DNA of 64,000 bases, from the NCBI RefSeq assembly GCF_039904985.1, contig NZ_CP157005.1:3429501-3493500 (forward strand), in the 5' to 3' direction. The DNA is from Methylomonas sp. AM2-LC. Lineage in GTDB: Bacteria > Pseudomonadota > Gammaproteobacteria > Methylococcales > Methylomonadaceae. Below, piece by piece: positions 52,735 to 61,229 of this stretch (within the stretch, counting starts at the first letter, position 1; every line of letters begins with the position of its first letter). The translations under genes and the position numbers were made by a program. The notes beneath the pieces were generated by a model. The model was not told the origin of the DNA and searched no databases. It worked only from the letters and a program-made list of their open reading frames with translations.

Positions 52735-52762
52735 TGTTGCTTCGCCAGCAGCAGCTGCTGCT
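52735..52762. promoter_or_regulatory. Upstream dyad, third copy, with overlapping AGCAGC/GCTGCT palindrome
   Basis: TGTTGC-TTCG-CCAGCA (52735-52750) overlaps a perfect 16-base palindrome AGCAGCAGCTGCTGCT (52747-52762). It ends 31 bases before the -24 element of the plus-strand promoter. Confidence 0.45.
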
Positions 52763-52793
52763 AATTGGACATACTTGAAAAAGCTAGAACTTA

Positions 52794-52809
52794 TGGCATA
52801 TTTATTGCT
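52794..52809 (+). promoter_or_regulatory. Sigma-54 promoter of the sfnB2-sfnR-ribBA operon
   Basis: TGGCATATTTATTGCT differs from the consensus TGGCAC-N5-TTGCW at one base. The expected transcript starts near 52820, between the frame's TTG at 52765 and the ATG at 52837, so the ATG is the start. Confidence 0.75.
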
Positions 52810-52836
52810 GTAATTTTTATAAATAATTTTCAATTA

Positions 52837-54045
52837 ATGGATATGAATATATTGAGACCTCTTGGCTATCACAAAGAAAGTGACTTTGAAGAACCTATTA
52901 AAATTGCAAAAAGATTATCAGCAGAATTTGCATTAACTGCTGCAGAAAGAGATTACCTGGGCGGCACCCCCAAACTAGAGCGGGATGAAATTCGGCGAAG
53001 TGGATTATTAGCAATGATGATTCCCAAAGAATATGGCGGACTTGGCGCAAACTGGGTACAGACCATGCAGGTCATTAGAGAAATAGCTAAAGCTGACAGC
53101 TCAATTGCCCACGTGTTTGGCTTCCAACATCTGATGCTGGCCACTGCACGCTTATTTTCCAAGCCTGACCAATGGGAAAGATGGTATGAGCAAACAGCAC
53201 AATTTAATTGGTTTTGGGGTAACGCTCTTAACCCTTTAGATGAGAGATCGATTGCGAAAAGCTTTTCCAATTGGTTTGAGTTTTCTGGACAAAAAAGCTT
53301 TTGTTCAGGAGCAATTGATTCAGAAATGCTGATAGTCTCAGCTAAAAACCAGACTGATGGAAAACTGCTGATTGCAGCAATACCCACAGCAAGAACAGGT
53401 ATTACTGTCTTAGAAGATTGGGACAATATTGGTCAACGCCAGACAGACAGTGGCAGTATAAATTTTGAAAAAGTGCGTATTGAACAGCATGAAATTTTAG
53501 CGGAACCTGGCCCTTTAAGCACACCATTTTCATGCTTACGACCCCTAATTGCACAGTTAATACTCACAAATATTTATTTGGGTATAGCCGAAGGCGCGTT
53601 TGAAGATGCCAGAAAATATACCTTAGAAGAAGCAAGACCCTGGCACACATCAACTGCAACTACTAGCAAACAAGATCCTTATATTCTCAACCATTACGGA
53701 GAGTTTTGGGTGGGTATTGAAAGTACGCGTACGATTGCTGATCTTGCAGCAGCTAAATTAGATAACGCTTGGCACATTGGCACAAATCTTAGCGAAGCTG
53801 AACGAGGCGAGGTTGCTATATCGATTAGCGTTGCAAAAGTGTTAGCCACTAAAACTGGTTTTGAAATTACAAACAAAATGTTCGAAGTAATGGGATCTAG
53901 ATCTACTCATGCAGGACTAAGACTGGATCGCCATTGGCGAAATTTAAGAACACATACTTTACACGACCCTTTGGATTACAAAATTAAGGAGCTAGGAGAA
54001 TGGGCACTGAACAAATCTTACCCAACGCCGACATTTTACTCATGA
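52837..54045 (+). CDS. SfnB/DszC-like flavin-dependent monooxygenase, paralogue 2
   Basis: About 402 residues from the ATG at 52837 (a second ATG follows at 52843). The acyl-CoA-dehydrogenase fold carries the same motifs as paralogue 1: AAERDYLGGTPKLERDEIRRSGLL, WFWGNALNPLDERS, SGQKSFCSGAIDSE, IGQRQTDSGSINF and HWRNLRTHTLHDPLDYKIKELG. It starts after its own sigma-54 promoter and heads a plus-strand operon. Its last 46 bases overlap the start of the activator gene, so the enzyme and the regulator are made together. Confidence 0.87.
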   Translation: MDMNILRPLGYHKESDFEEPIKIAKRLSAEFALTAAERDYLGGTPKLERDEIRRSGLLAMMIPKEYGGLGANWVQTMQVIREIAKADSSIAHVFGFQHLMLATARLFSKPDQWERWYEQTAQFNWFWGNALNPLDERSIAKSFSNWFEFSGQKSFCSGAIDSEMLIVSAKNQTDGKLLIAAIPTARTGITVLEDWDNIGQRQTDSGSINFEKVRIEQHEILAEPGPLSTPFSCLRPLIAQLILTNIYLGIAEGAFEDARKYTLEEARPWHTSTATTSKQDPYILNHYGEFWVGIESTRTIADLAAAKLDNAWHIGTNLSEAERGEVAISISVAKVLATKTGFEITNKMFEVMGSRSTHAGLRLDRHWRNLRTHTLHDPLDYKIKELGEWALNKSYPTPTFYS

Positions 54046-55172
54046 ACAGATTCGGTAAGCATTTTTTTGATTACCCCTCTGAAACAAAAATTGCCGTGGC
54101 ACAAGATACAAAACAAACTAACTTGTTAACACTACCAAACCCGCATGAGTTAACGACATCTATTCGCGCAACTGCTCAGGTATTTGAAGATCCAAAATCT
54201 ATCGCTCTTCTAAACCGGATAAAAATGATCGCCCCCAGCGATGCAAATGTGTTGGTTATTGGTGAAACCGGCACGGGTAAAGAATTAATTGCACGACATG
54301 TACACGAATTAAGTCGACGTAAACACCGGCCTTTTGTCGCGGTTAATTGCGGCGCATTTTCTGAAAGCCTGGTTGAAAGCGAATTATTTGGTCACGAAAA
54401 AGGTGCTTTTACAGGAGCCTTCTCTACCAAAATGGGTTGGTTTGAGGCAGCAAATACCGGCACCTTATTTCTGGATGAAATTGGGGACTTGCCTCTGAGC
54501 ATCCAGGTTAAATTATTACGCGTTCTTCAGGAAAGAGAAGTGGTAAGACTGGGTGCCAGAAAACCCATTCCAATTGATGTCAGATTGGTTGCTGCGACCA
54601 ATGTACGTTTGGAAGAAGCCGTTTTGGCAGGTCATTTTCGTGAAGATTTATTTTACCGACTTAGGGTTGCGCATCTGGAACTGCCTACATTAAGAAATAG
54701 GCCTGGAGATATTATTCCACTAGCCGAATATTTTGTCACAGAATATACGCGTCGCTTAGGATACAAGGATATTAAACTAGATGAGCAATCTAAAAATAAA
54801 TTACTTAAACATTCTTGGCCAGGCAATATCAGAGAACTAGAAAACGTTATTCACCACGCATTGCTGATTTGCAAAAATAATATTGTTAGAATTGAAGATT
54901 TGCAATTATCCAGCATACAGCTGCAAAAGCATAAAGAAGATTACACCTCCAACAGCGATATTGGCACTAATACTAATTTGATTGAAGCGCTGCATAAACT
55001 ATTTGAGGAGGGTGAGGACGATCTTTATAGCAATCTTGAAGAAACTATTATTAGGGCAGCATATAATTATTGCCATAATAATGCTGCACAAACTGCAAAA
55101 TTATTAGGAATTAGTCGTAATATTGTACGTGCAAGACTAATTAAAATGGGTGCTATCAATGCATTAAGATAA
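54000..55172 (+). CDS. sfnR: Sigma-54-dependent activator SfnR
   Basis: A 390-residue enhancer-binding protein. It has a short N-terminal region without receiver or GAF domain. The AAA+ domain follows with Walker A GETGTGKE (residues 88-95), the sigma-54 contact loop GAFTGA (135-140), Walker [10 protein letters not shown] and an arginine finger region ([11 protein letters not shown]). The C-terminal Fis-type helix-turn-helix is [21 protein letters not shown]. The lack of a sensory domain is typical of SfnR, which is controlled by its own amount. The ATG at 54000 follows AAGGAG; the ATG at 54042, which overlaps the sfnB2 stop as ATGA, is an alternative. Confidence 0.9.
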   Translation: MGTEQILPNADILLMNRFGKHFFDYPSETKIAVAQDTKQTNLLTLPNPHELTTSIRATAQVFEDPKSIALLNRIKMIAPSDANVLVIGETGTGKELIARHVHELSRRKHRPFVAVNCGAFSESLVESELFGHEKGAFTGAFSTKMGWFEAANTGTLFLDEIGDLPLSIQVKLLRVLQEREVVRLGARKPIPIDVRLVAATNVRLEEAVLAGHFREDLFYRLRVAHLELPTLRNRPGDIIPLAEYFVTEYTRRLGYKDIKLDEQSKNKLLKHSWPGNIRELENVIHHALLICKNNIVRIEDLQLSSIQLQKHKEDYTSNSDIGTNTNLIEALHKLFEEGEDDLYSNLEETIIRAAYNYCHNNAAQTAKLLGISRNIVRARLIKMGAINALR

Positions 55173-55251
55173 TCAGGTATATAGCAAAACACTTATGCAT
55201 AAAATATAGATACACTTTTTGCACTGATATTAATTTTTAAGGTAAATAACT

Positions 55252-56487
55252 ATGAATTACGACACTATCGAAACAGCGATTTTGGCCATCAAAAATGGTC
55301 ATTTCGTGGTGGTGACAGACGATGCCAATAGAGAAAATGAAGGTGACCTCATTATTGCCGCTGATAAAATTACCCCTGAAAAAATGGCATTTCTGGTACG
55401 TTATTCAAGCGGTGTAGTTTGTGTGTCAATGCCAGAAGCTCAAGCAGATAAACTCGGACTTGATCTTATGGTTACCAACAATACTGAATCGCATAAAACA
55501 GCATTTACTGTTTCAGTGGATTTAAACAAAGGCATTACTACAGGTATTTCAGCTACTGATCGAAGTGCTACGATTCGCGCTCTTGCCAACCCCAATAGTA
55601 GTGCAGCCGATTTCGCCAGACCGGGCCATGTTTTCCCACTGCGTGCCAAAAAACAGGGTGTATTGGCAAGACCCGGTCACACTGAAGCAGCTGTCGATTT
55701 AGCCAAATTAGCAGACTTAAATCCAACCGGAGTGCTATGCGAAATTGTTAACGACGATGGATCTATGATGCGTGGAGCAGCCTTGCGGGAATTTGCCACA
55801 AAACATCATTTACCCATTATTAGTATTGCCGATCTGATTGCTTACCGCAGACGAAATGAGCAACTGGTTGAGCACTTGTCGGAAGCTAGACTACCCACAT
55901 CTGCAGGCGTTTTTACCGCCCATGTGTATAGATCGATTATAGACGGCACTGAGCATTTAGCCCTGGTTAAAGGCAAAATAGCGGGGCAATCGAATGTATT
56001 AGTTCGTGTGCACTCTGAGTGTTTAACTGGCGATATATTGGATTCATTACGATGCGATTGTGGCAATCAATTGAAAATGGCACTTGCCAAAATTGAGCAG
56101 GCTGGGTGCGGTGTCTTAGTTTATTTGCGAGGACATGAAGGTCGCGGCATAGGTTTAGCCCATAAACTGCGTGCTTATGAGCTGCAAGATCAAGGTCGTG
56201 ATACGGTAGAAGCCAATTTAGATTTGGGATTACCTGTTGATTCCAGAAGCTATGATGTAGGCGCGCAAATATTGTGTGATTTGGGTGTAACAACCTTGAG
56301 ATTAATGAGTAATAATCCTGCCAAATTTACAGAATTAGCCGGATATAGACTAAAAATTGTTGATCGAGTACCGCTTGAATCTATTCCAAACAGTGAAAAC
56401 ATTGTGTATTTACGTACCAAATCAGAGAAAATGGGCCACATTCTCAATTTAAGCAATTTTGAGTTGGAATCAAAAGCGATTAGTTAA
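55252..56487 (+). CDS. ribBA: RibBA, bifunctional riboflavin synthesis enzyme
   Basis: A 411-residue fusion. The N-terminal DHBP synthase (about 1-200) has DDANRENEGDLIIAAD and RPGHTEAAVDLAKLADLNP. The C-terminal GTP cyclohydrolase II (about 205-400) has VRVHSECLTGDILDSLRCDCG with the zinc cysteines and YLRGHEGRGIGL. It makes both precursors of riboflavin. As the third gene of the sfnB2-sfnR unit it can raise FMN supply exactly when the FMN-dependent monooxygenases are made. It is probably an extra copy beside a housekeeping one, but that cannot be seen here. Confidence 0.92.
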   Translation: MNYDTIETAILAIKNGHFVVVTDDANRENEGDLIIAADKITPEKMAFLVRYSSGVVCVSMPEAQADKLGLDLMVTNNTESHKTAFTVSVDLNKGITTGISATDRSATIRALANPNSSAADFARPGHVFPLRAKKQGVLARPGHTEAAVDLAKLADLNPTGVLCEIVNDDGSMMRGAALREFATKHHLPIISIADLIAYRRRNEQLVEHLSEARLPTSAGVFTAHVYRSIIDGTEHLALVKGKIAGQSNVLVRVHSECLTGDILDSLRCDCGNQLKMALAKIEQAGCGVLVYLRGHEGRGIGLAHKLRAYELQDQGRDTVEANLDLGLPVDSRSYDVGAQILCDLGVTTLRLMSNNPAKFTELAGYRLKIVDRVPLESIPNSENIVYLRTKSEKMGHILNLSNFELESKAIS

Positions 56488-56509
56488 CTATTTTTAACCT
56501 ATTCTCAAT

Positions 56510-56548
56510 AAGCCGAACAAGCCTGTGCATTTCTTGTTCGGCTTTTTT
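56510..56548 (+). terminator. Rho-independent terminator after ribBA
   Basis: AAGCCGAACAAG at 56510-56521 pairs perfectly with CTTGTTCGGCTT at 56533-56544, followed by a run of T. It is a strong terminator that separates the ribBA unit from the porin unit. Confidence 0.9.
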
Positions 56549-56889
56549 GTATATCGAAATATTGTTACCAAAATAGACCCAATAATTTTTCTATTAAGGT
56601 TTTTTAAAAAATACACTCTAAATGTATATCTCATTCGTTAAAAAATAATTGCACACAAATAACAGTGAAATCTGGTAAATAACTAAAGACTATTCATATA
56701 AACAATAATAAATAGTAGTGATTTTTCGCTCAATCATTACAAAAATTTTTCATAGCGCGGATACAGCGGCAGCAGTTCAGCAAATCTAAAAAAAAACAGC
56801 ACTGGTTACTGTATATATTTTAAATATATATTTTCGAAAAATTCACGCAAACATATGAAATTATTTATAAATTCCTAATAATAACAAGT
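56549..56889. other. AT-rich region upstream of the porin gene
   Basis: No gene is seen. It carries a half-site of the activator dyad (around 56766-56782) and leads into the sigma-54 promoter at 56890. Confidence 0.4.
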
Positions 56890-56905
56890 TGGCATATTTA
56901 ATGCG
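56890..56905 (+). promoter_or_regulatory. Sigma-54 promoter of the porin operon
   Basis: TGGCATATTTAATGCG has GG and GC 10 bases apart. Its first 11 bases are identical to the promoter at 52794, although the -12 TT is AT here. It lies 45 bases before the porin ATG. Confidence 0.6.
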
Positions 56906-56949
56906 TTACAAGAAGTTCTAACTTCTTTATCTTTTAATAGGAATCTTTA

Positions 56950-58395
56950 ATGAATACTCTAATTGAACCGCAGAAATTTAAAAAAAACCGGCTAAGTTTT
57001 AGCAAACAATATAGTACGGTTGGTGTGCCACTATTGCTATGCAGTTTATTAGTACCTTCTATGGTATTTGCAAAAGATGATAGTTCAGAGATTAAGAAAC
57101 TCCGAAAACAAATGCAAGAATTTCAAGAACAAGCTAAAGCCAATAATGAACGTCTGCAAGAATTAGAAAAGAAAGAAGCGTTAAGATATAACGATAACTC
57201 TTTAGGTGCAAATGGTGGTGGTGATCATTATCCACCAGTTGCGATAGACACAGCAACCGCAAAAAAACGCAATGTACAAGAAGAGCCAGACTTAGAAGCC
57301 CCAATCGCAGCCAAAGTACCTAAAGAGCGTTTCCTAAGCGGTTTTTATGACAACGGTTTTGTACTAAAAACCAACGACAACCGCTTTTCATTGGCTGTTA
57401 ACGGCTTAGTACAAGCACGTTATACCCTTAATTTACCCAGCAAATATACGGGTAACGCTAACCAAGGCTTTGATTTAGCATTAGGCAGGTTATTTTTCTC
57501 CGGTACAGCATTTGATCCGAACCTATCTTATTTCTTTTTCTACCAAAGCAGCACGCTGGGTAACAATAATCAGGTTCAAACTATAGACTGGTGGAGTAAA
57601 TATCAATTAAATAATATAGGTATTAAAGCAGGTCGGATACTACCACAATATTCACGGCAATTTTATACCGATATTGGTAAATACTTGTACATGGATCTGC
57701 AACAACCTGAGTATGCTTTTAGTTTACAACGTACTCCTGGTATTGAATTTAGCAATCAATTTGGAAAATGGACCACAAGCTTAACCGTTGGTAACAGTGT
57801 AAGAGCCTTAGATTCCGACGGGCAAGAAAACTTTGGTGCAAAATTAGCGGGTATCGGACGTATCGTATATGACGTTTTGGACCCATATACTTATGTGCAA
57901 GAAACCATCCCAGACATTGTTGAAACGCCACAATTATCAATCGGTGTAGCGGGCGGTTATAACCCGATTGATGCCAACTCTAACCTGCAAAATACCATTA
58001 AAGGCATGGATACTTATAACGTTACAGCCGACATTGGCTACCGTTACAAGCTATTTAGCACAGAAGCCGCCTTTTTTGGACGACAAGATCATAACCCACT
58101 TAATGTCAATCCAGCCTCTACTAACAGTTACGACTATGGTTGGTATTGGCAAGCGGGTTATTACTTACTGCCTAAACGCCTTGAATTAGCGGGTACAGCC
58201 AACCAAGTGGCGTTTGAACATCAAAATGGTAGTCCTTACAAAAATCAAACTATAGGCTCAGTGGGTCTTAACTATTATTTCTATGAGCATCACTTTAAGT
58301 TGCAATCGGATTATAGCTATATCTCTGGAACTGATTGGACTGGACATGGTTTGGAAGACAATCGCATCAGATTGCAAGCGCAGGTTTATTTCTAA
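56950..58395 (+). CDS. OprP/OprO-type porin with N-terminal coiled coil
   Basis: A 481-residue outer-membrane porin. The signal peptide has a long basic leader and is cleaved near VFAKDD (about residue 41). A short coiled coil (EIKKLRKQMQEFQEQAKANNERLQELEKK) is likely to trimerise or bind peptidoglycan. The barrel region has the phosphate-porin family pattern (FDLALGRLFFSGTAFDPNLSYFFFY, IKAGRILPQYSRQFYTD) and ends QAQVYF with terminal Phe. It is controlled by its own sigma-54 promoter and precedes the third SfnB gene, so it probably admits an anionic organosulfur compound. Confidence 0.85.
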   Translation: MNTLIEPQKFKKNRLSFSKQYSTVGVPLLLCSLLVPSMVFAKDDSSEIKKLRKQMQEFQEQAKANNERLQELEKKEALRYNDNSLGANGGGDHYPPVAIDTATAKKRNVQEEPDLEAPIAAKVPKERFLSGFYDNGFVLKTNDNRFSLAVNGLVQARYTLNLPSKYTGNANQGFDLALGRLFFSGTAFDPNLSYFFFYQSSTLGNNNQVQTIDWWSKYQLNNIGIKAGRILPQYSRQFYTDIGKYLYMDLQQPEYAFSLQRTPGIEFSNQFGKWTTSLTVGNSVRALDSDGQENFGAKLAGIGRIVYDVLDPYTYVQETIPDIVETPQLSIGVAGGYNPIDANSNLQNTIKGMDTYNVTADIGYRYKLFSTEAAFFGRQDHNPLNVNPASTNSYDYGWYWQAGYYLLPKRLELAGTANQVAFEHQNGSPYKNQTIGSVGLNYYFYEHHFKLQSDYSYISGTDWTGHGLEDNRIRLQAQVYF

Positions 58396-58600
58396 AAGTA
58401 AGTAAGCAGTTAGTTAAGCAGTATGCAAGCCATTCAGAATTCGACTGAGTCTGTCTAAGCATATTAACTTTCGTAATCTGCTTTAAATATAAAACAAGTA
58501 AATAAGTCAACTGATACTTCAAAATTAAACTGAATGTATAGTTTACTCAATTGCTAATTTTGGTGAACCCTTAGTATTAATTAACCCTTTAGGAGCATTT

Positions 58601-59833
58601 ATGTCACAAGCAACATTACTTGATGATCAAAATCATGAAACACTTTCCAGACCTCATGCACATATTATTAAATCTGATGCAGAAGCGATAGAAATCGCAA
58701 AAAAAGTTGCACTTGAGATAGGTGTCAATGCCGCCCTCCGCGACCAACAACGTAGCTTACCCCATAAGGAAATCGATCTTTTTTCACAAAGTGGCTTATG
58801 GGGTATTACGATACCGAAAGAATATGGTGGAGCCTTCGTTTCTAATAAAACCCTGGCTGAAGTGGTGTCTATCATTTCTGAAGCAGATCCGTGTATTGGA
58901 CAAATACCCCAAAATCACTTGTACATGATAGAAGCTTTACGCCTTGATGGTACTGTATTTCAAAAAAAATATTTCTTTGATTTAGCCCTTAAAGGTTTGA
59001 GATTTGGTAACGCTTTTTCCGAAATTGGCACCAAACAAGTAACAGATATTAATACCCGCTTGATACCTACAAAAGACGGCTATTTACTCTCCGGTAAAAA
59101 ATTCTATTCATCCGGTGCGTTACTTGCGGACTGGGTACCGGTAGTGGCTAAAGATGAACATGACAACACCGTGGTTGCCTTTGTAAAAAAAGGATCGCCA
59201 GGACTTACCGTAATAGATGACTGGTCTAGTTTTGGTCAGCGTACCACCGCTAGCGGTACCACTATCCTTGAAAATATATTTGTACCCGCCGATTTTGTGT
59301 TGCCACATTACCTAGCCTTTGAAAACCCAACCACCATGGGTCCCATTGCACAAATTATTCAGGCAGCGGTTGATACTGGCATAGCCAGAGCTGCATTTAA
59401 AGACACACTACATTTTGTACGCAATCATACGCGTCCTTGGATAGACACCGACTTAAAACACGGCTATGAAGATCCATTAACATTAAAAGATATTGGTAAT
59501 CTGCAGATTCAGTTACATGCAACAGAAGCCTTGCTGTACAAGGCGGGCGAATCTATTGATTATGCACAAAAGAATCCAACTGATCAGACAGTCGCAGCTG
59601 CATCAATTGCGGTAGCAGAAGCAAAAATCTTTAGCACTGAAACAGCTTTACTGGCTGGCAGCAAATTATTTGAATTAGCTGGAACCCGCTCAACATTAGG
59701 TGAGTTTAATCTGGATAGACATTGGCGAAATGCACGTACACACACGCTGCATGATCCAGTACGATGGAAATATTATGCAGTGGGTAACTATGCATTAAAC
59801 GGCATTAATCCACCGCGTCACCCTTGGTTTTAA
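58601..59833 (+). CDS. sfnB: SfnB-family sulfur acquisition oxidoreductase
   Basis: A 410-residue acyl-CoA-dehydrogenase-fold flavoenzyme, closest in this window to the original SfnB of Pseudomonas. It has LPHKEIDLFSQSGLWGITIPKEYGG, ADPCIGQIPQNHLYMIEALR, LLSGKKFYSSGALLADWVPV and the HWRNARTHTLHDPVRWKYYAVG end. It is more distant from the other two SfnB-like proteins than they are from each other. TTTAGGAGC precedes the ATG. No promoter element is seen in the 205-base gap after the porin gene, so it is probably co-transcribed with the porin. Confidence 0.9.
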   Translation: MSQATLLDDQNHETLSRPHAHIIKSDAEAIEIAKKVALEIGVNAALRDQQRSLPHKEIDLFSQSGLWGITIPKEYGGAFVSNKTLAEVVSIISEADPCIGQIPQNHLYMIEALRLDGTVFQKKYFFDLALKGLRFGNAFSEIGTKQVTDINTRLIPTKDGYLLSGKKFYSSGALLADWVPVVAKDEHDNTVVAFVKKGSPGLTVIDDWSSFGQRTTASGTTILENIFVPADFVLPHYLAFENPTTMGPIAQIIQAAVDTGIARAAFKDTLHFVRNHTRPWIDTDLKHGYEDPLTLKDIGNLQIQLHATEALLYKAGESIDYAQKNPTDQTVAAASIAVAEAKIFSTETALLAGSKLFELAGTRSTLGEFNLDRHWRNARTHTLHDPVRWKYYAVGNYALNGINPPRHPWF

Positions 59834-60230
59834 TTTTTGTAATTACTCAGCGAAAAGTTAAGTTTGTTTAGGATGTGCCGATGTCAGGAGGCACTTCAAT
59901 TGCGATTGATGGACATCATTTCGTTCAGCACATATATGGACTTCCCCCCTATTGCAAGACAAATTTTACCAAAATGAATGATTTCAAAAGTAATCAAGAT
60001 TGCCGCCATATATTCGGTTTCAATTAGAGGTTGATTAATTTAACCACTGAACCTTGATAAACGTATTCGCGCGCTATTTCCACAAACATCCTAACGATTT
60101 TTAAAATCTATGTGCTTGAACGGGATAAATAGCACCGGTCTGACCTGTTGTTATCATCAATTGGATTTACTTGCCTCCGCAATCTGTTTTACTCTGTGTT
60201 ACACCATTCACTTTTAATCATATCAACTGA

Positions 60231-60303
60231 GGGTTATCCACGCCTTACCCAACACCGGAACCCTTCTATCACGTGTAGGTGTTGGGTAAGGCGTGGATAA
60301 CCC
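60231..60303. repeat. Perfect 26-bp inverted repeat with 21-base loop
   Basis: The arms 60231-60256 and 60278-60303 are exact complements (GGGTTATCCACGCC... and its reverse). The right arm and flank also form a weaker hairpin (GTAGGTGTTGGGT... CCTAC). It lies 10 bases after the transposase gene, inside the element. It could be a small nested mobile repeat (MITE/REP-like) or a structure of the element. Confidence 0.85.
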
Positions 60304-60313
60304 GGCCTACACG

Positions 60314-61135
60314 CTACGACATGACTACATCGGCGGACCTAACCTCATACCTCTTATTTTGTGTAGCCATTACCCACAAAATTCGGGCATTTTTATTGGC
60401 CAGTGCGACGGCCGCTTTGTTAAAACCACGTCGTTCAATTAGCGCCTGCAACCATCGACTTAGCGAGTCTGTTTTACCTTGGCAGTTTTTCAAGACTGAT
60501 CGGGCGCCGTGAATCAGTAAAGTTCGCAGATAGCCATTACCTCGTTTACTGATACCCAACAACACCACCTTGTCACCACTCGTGTGCTGTTTGGCAAACA
60601 GATTTCGACTGATCACGCTTAAACCATTCTCAGCATCTTCAATAATTTCAGTGAGGTGCGTTCTGAGCTGATTGATGCCTATAGGCAGCACAATTCCCCA
60701 CTCACCTAAAAAACCCCGAATTCGATTCGCCACCGCCGTCCGTTCATCCACTGTACTTTGACGCAATCGATGCAGCATTTGAATATCTTGCTGCTCAAGC
60801 GTCTTAAGCGAAACTGTTCGTCTTTTCGGTTGGTGTGTTGCCGTCCAAATAGCCTCTGCATCGTTATAATCATTTTTATTGCCCACCACAAACCCTTTCA
60901 CATAACGGGCATTCAGCAATACCACTTCATGCCCCAGTTTCTTGATTTCTCGCGCCCAATAATGCGAGCCTCCACAGGCTTCCATACCAATGATACTGAC
61001 TGGCAAGTTCGCTATGTACGACAATAAATCCGCTCGCTTTACTTTCTTTTTAATCTGTTTCAGTTCAGCATTAAAACTCACCAGATGAAAAATGTTTTTT
61101 GCTAAATCTAAACCAATTACGTTATTCTTGATCAT
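60314..61135 (-). pseudogene. IS110-family transposase, internally deleted
   Basis: A 273-residue frame. The N-terminal DEDD nuclease is intact (VIGLDLAKNIFHLVSF, GMEACGGSHYWA, NKNDYNDAEAIW). After RTHLTEIIEDAENGLSVISRNLF (about residue 179) the chain jumps directly to KQHTSGDKVVLLGISKRGNG. Full-length relatives (about 340) have roughly 70 residues here, including the GxGPxTATAL helix-hairpin-helix and the FKNGRxLAAxLGLVP part of the Transposase_20 domain. The loss is in frame, so a protein may still be made but should not transpose. AAGGAG precedes the ATG. Confidence 0.8.
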
Positions 61136-61229
61136 GGATTTCTCCTTACCCTTGTTTATTTGCCAGGTGCATTATGACACCGTTAGGGGTGGGGAGAAGT
61201 CCATGCCATCATCCTACTTACTATTGATT

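Larger units (their letters stand above)
59937..61203 (-). mobile_element. IS110/IS1111-type insertion element with a deleted transposase
   Basis: Imperfect terminal inverted repeats TGGACTTCCCCCC (from 59937, plus strand) and TGGACTTCTCCCC (minus strand, ending 61203) enclose 1267 bases. The transposase gene runs on the minus strand. A 376-base noncoding part lies downstream of it, as in the IS1111 group, where such a part encodes the bridge RNA. No target duplication is seen, as expected. The element sits between the sfnB gene and the flavin reductase gene. Confidence 0.65.

Noticed and set aside
56766..56782. GCAGCAG-TTCAGCA as a further activator dyad before the porin
   Set aside because: Only one half matches the TGCTGC-N4-GCAGCA form; it is kept as a half-site and not counted.
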